From Deltaproteobacteria bacterium (GTDB lineage: Bacteria; Desulfobacterota; Binatia; UBA9968), in NCBI GenBank assembly GCA_016183145.1, contig JACPFE010000161.1, positions 1-6,039 of the forward strand: a DNA stretch of 6,039 nt, in the 5' to 3' direction. Position 1 is the first letter of the stretch. Each line of letters starts with the position of its first letter. The notes under the pieces are model-generated. The model searched no databases. It had not been told where the DNA came from and saw only the letters and a program-made list of their open reading frames with translations. Made by a program: the position numbers and the translations under genes. This document shows positions 5,199-6,039 of the stretch, piece by piece.

Positions 5199-5756
5199 TT
5201 ATCGCGTATCGGCGGCTTTGATGTCGACGACCTTCACTTCGAAGTTGAGCGTCTTGCCGGCGAGTGGGTGATTAAAATCGACCACGATGGTTTTCTCCTT
5301 GATTTCGCTCACGCGCAGAGCGACGGCTTGTCCTTGCGGGCTTTTGGTCATCAGCATCGCGCCGACCTTGTGCGCGTCGGGCGGGACCTTCTCCTTCGGA
5401 ATCTCTTGAAACGCTGTGGGGTCGGGCAGGCCGTAGCCCTCTTCCGGCTTGACCTGAACTTTTTTCTGGTCGCCGACTTTCAAACCGGCGAGTTCCTTTT
5501 CCAGCCCGTGGACGATTTGCCCAGCGCCCTGGATGTACGTGAGCGGCTCCTTGCCGGCGCTGGAATCGATGACCTTTCCGGTCTCGTCGGTGAGCGTGTA
5601 CTCGATCGAGACGATGGAGCCCTCTTGAACCGCGCCACCCGGCTTCAGCGTCACCGTTTGCGCAATGCCGGCGCGCGAGCCGGTGTTATTCGTCAGAAAA
5701 AAAAGCGCCGCCAAAGCCGCGCCGCTCATGACGAGTAAGCTCAAAAGTTTTTTCAC
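5199..5756 (-). CDS. Exported SlyD-like FKBP-type peptidyl-prolyl isomerase (FKBP2)
   Basis: 185 residues from a GTG start at 5756, supported by GAGGA (5765-5761) 4 nt upstream. The N-terminus (MKKLL, then a hydrophobic run to about residue 21, then NNTGSRAG) is a signal peptide or membrane anchor; no clean AxA cleavage site is obvious, so anchoring is possible. The FKBP domain follows (VSIEYT, IDSSAGKEPL, IVHGLEKEL), with a SlyD-type insert-in-flap region (FQEIPKEKVPPD through VVDFNHP) and the closing strand AGKTLNFEVKVVDI. The expected role is prolyl isomerisation and chaperoning of exported proteins. It is the paralogue of FKBP1 (1534-2094), about 58% identical and gap-free over some 139 positions by hand count. 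One notable difference is His in IVHGLE where FKBP1 has Pro; E. coli SlyD has Ser there, so this is tolerated. The LLM and MFS genes lie between the two paralogues, so this is not a simple tandem copy. Confidence 0.94.
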   Translation of the reverse strand: MKKLLSLLVMSGAALAALFFLTNNTGSRAGIAQTVTLKPGGAVQEGSIVSIEYTLTDETGKVIDSSAGKEPLTYIQGAGQIVHGLEKELAGLKVGDQKKVQVKPEEGYGLPDPTAFQEIPKEKVPPDAHKVGAMLMTKSPQGQAVALRVSEIKEKTIVVDFNHPLAGKTLNFEVKVVDIKAADTR

Positions 5757-5760
5757 GGAG

Positions 5761-5765
5761 TCCTC
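5761..5765 (-). promoter_or_regulatory. Ribosome binding site of the FKBP2 gene
   Basis: GAGGA on the minus strand, 4 nt before the GTG at 5756. It supports a non-ATG start placed directly in front of the signal sequence MKKLLSLLVM. Confidence 0.6.
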
Positions 5766-5825
5766 GCGAAGTATTTCGATAAATGGTTCTTCAGGTTTTT
5801 GTGTGAAGCAAGGCTCGGAGTTTGC

Positions 5826-5908
5826 ACCGCCGAGGCGCAGAGGGCGCAGAGAAAAGAGTTTTTGATTAAAAAATACTCCGAACTCTGTGATCTCTGTGTC
5901 TCTGTGGT
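5826..5908. repeat. CACAGAGA-type inverted repeat in the divergent spacer
   Basis: The left arm (5826-5851) runs ACCGCCGAGGCGCAGAG and on to GCGCAGAG. The right arm (5883-5908) reads, on the opposite strand, ACCACAGAGACACAGAG and on to CACAGAG. The 26-nt arms match at 19 positions, and all seven differences put G or C in one arm against A or T in the other. The arms flank an AT-rich centre of 31 nt. Motifs of the CACCACAGAGACACAGAG kind recur as dispersed intergenic repeats in many bacterial genomes. Here the element occupies the 193-bp spacer between the divergent FKBP2 and glycosyltransferase-like genes, where promoters for both would be expected. Confidence 0.7.
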
Positions 5909-5949
5909 GAATATCTCTTCACAGGAAACCCTGAAGCGCCGTCATTTTT

Positions 5950-6039
5950 ATGAGATATCGTCTTGGCGTCCTTTGTACGCACCCCATTCAGTATTACGCG
6001 CCGTGGTTCCGCTATCTGGCAAAGAGGTTGGACCTGCAA
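5950..6039 (+). CDS. Glycosyltransferase-like protein, N-terminal fragment
   Basis: Thirty codons from an ATG at 5950 to the right edge, with no stop. The fragment begins MRYRLGVLCTHPIQYYAPWF and continues RYLAKRLDLQ. A first beta strand followed by THPIQYYAPxFRxLA is typical of the N-terminus of GT-B fold glycosyltransferases (family 4-like), where it opens the acceptor-side Rossmann domain; these enzymes transfer sugars from nucleotide-sugar donors in glycan or surface polysaccharide assembly. The ATG is the only normal start, because an in-frame stop lies at 5932-5934. No good ribosome binding site is visible. It is transcribed away from the FKBP2 gene and is the only plus-strand gene here. 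With so few residues the call rests on one motif. Confidence 0.7.
   Translation, partial: MRYRLGVLCTHPIQYYAPWFRYLAKRLDLQ

Overview
Organism. The window looks like a chromosomal piece of an uncultured, GC-rich, free-living bacterium. No 16S or other marker gene is present. Three things point, weakly, to a soil or sediment lineage of the Desulfobacterota, Tectomicrobia or Rokubacteria kind: a luciferase-like (LLM) oxidoreductase beside an MFS carboxylate-type transporter, duplicated exported SlyD-like FKBPs, and spacers packed with short palindromic repeats. This placement is inference only.

Layout. Six genes run on the minus strand. In transcription order they are: an exported FKBP-type prolyl isomerase (5756-5199, GTG start); an MFS transporter (5097-3682); an LLM-class flavin/F420 oxidoreductase (3422-2418); a second exported FKBP isomerase, paralogous to the first (2094-1534); a Sir2-family NAD-dependent deacylase (1505-753), 28 nt after the FKBP stop; and the N-terminal part of a bacterial PH-domain (DUF304-like) membrane protein (from 353, probably a TTG start, running off the left edge). 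On the plus strand at the right edge, the first 30 codons of a glycosyltransferase-like protein begin at 5950, divergent from the first FKBP gene.

How the genes work together. The FKBP1-Sir2 pair is the only tight operon-like junction. The other spacers are 101 to 399 bp and filled with repeats, so co-transcription across them is uncertain. The two FKBPs probably act on folding of exported proteins. The LLM enzyme and MFS carrier could form an uptake-and-oxidation pair, but no substrate can be read from the sequence. Nothing here forms a recognisable defence, CRISPR or biosynthetic system.

What stands out. Each of the five spacers carries a structurally different inverted-repeat element, and a sixth repeat type has become coding sequence at the C-terminus of the MFS transporter. 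The clearest is a phased heptanucleotide array that flips strand exactly at 5133/5134 and fills the 5' leader of the MFS gene. The others are a 108-bp head-to-head pair of hairpin units (3517-3624), a hairpin flanked by inverted 9-nt-period TTGAAC arrays (2197-2379), a CCCTCACCC-type hairpin pair (587-683), and a CACAGAGA-type inverted repeat (5826-5908).
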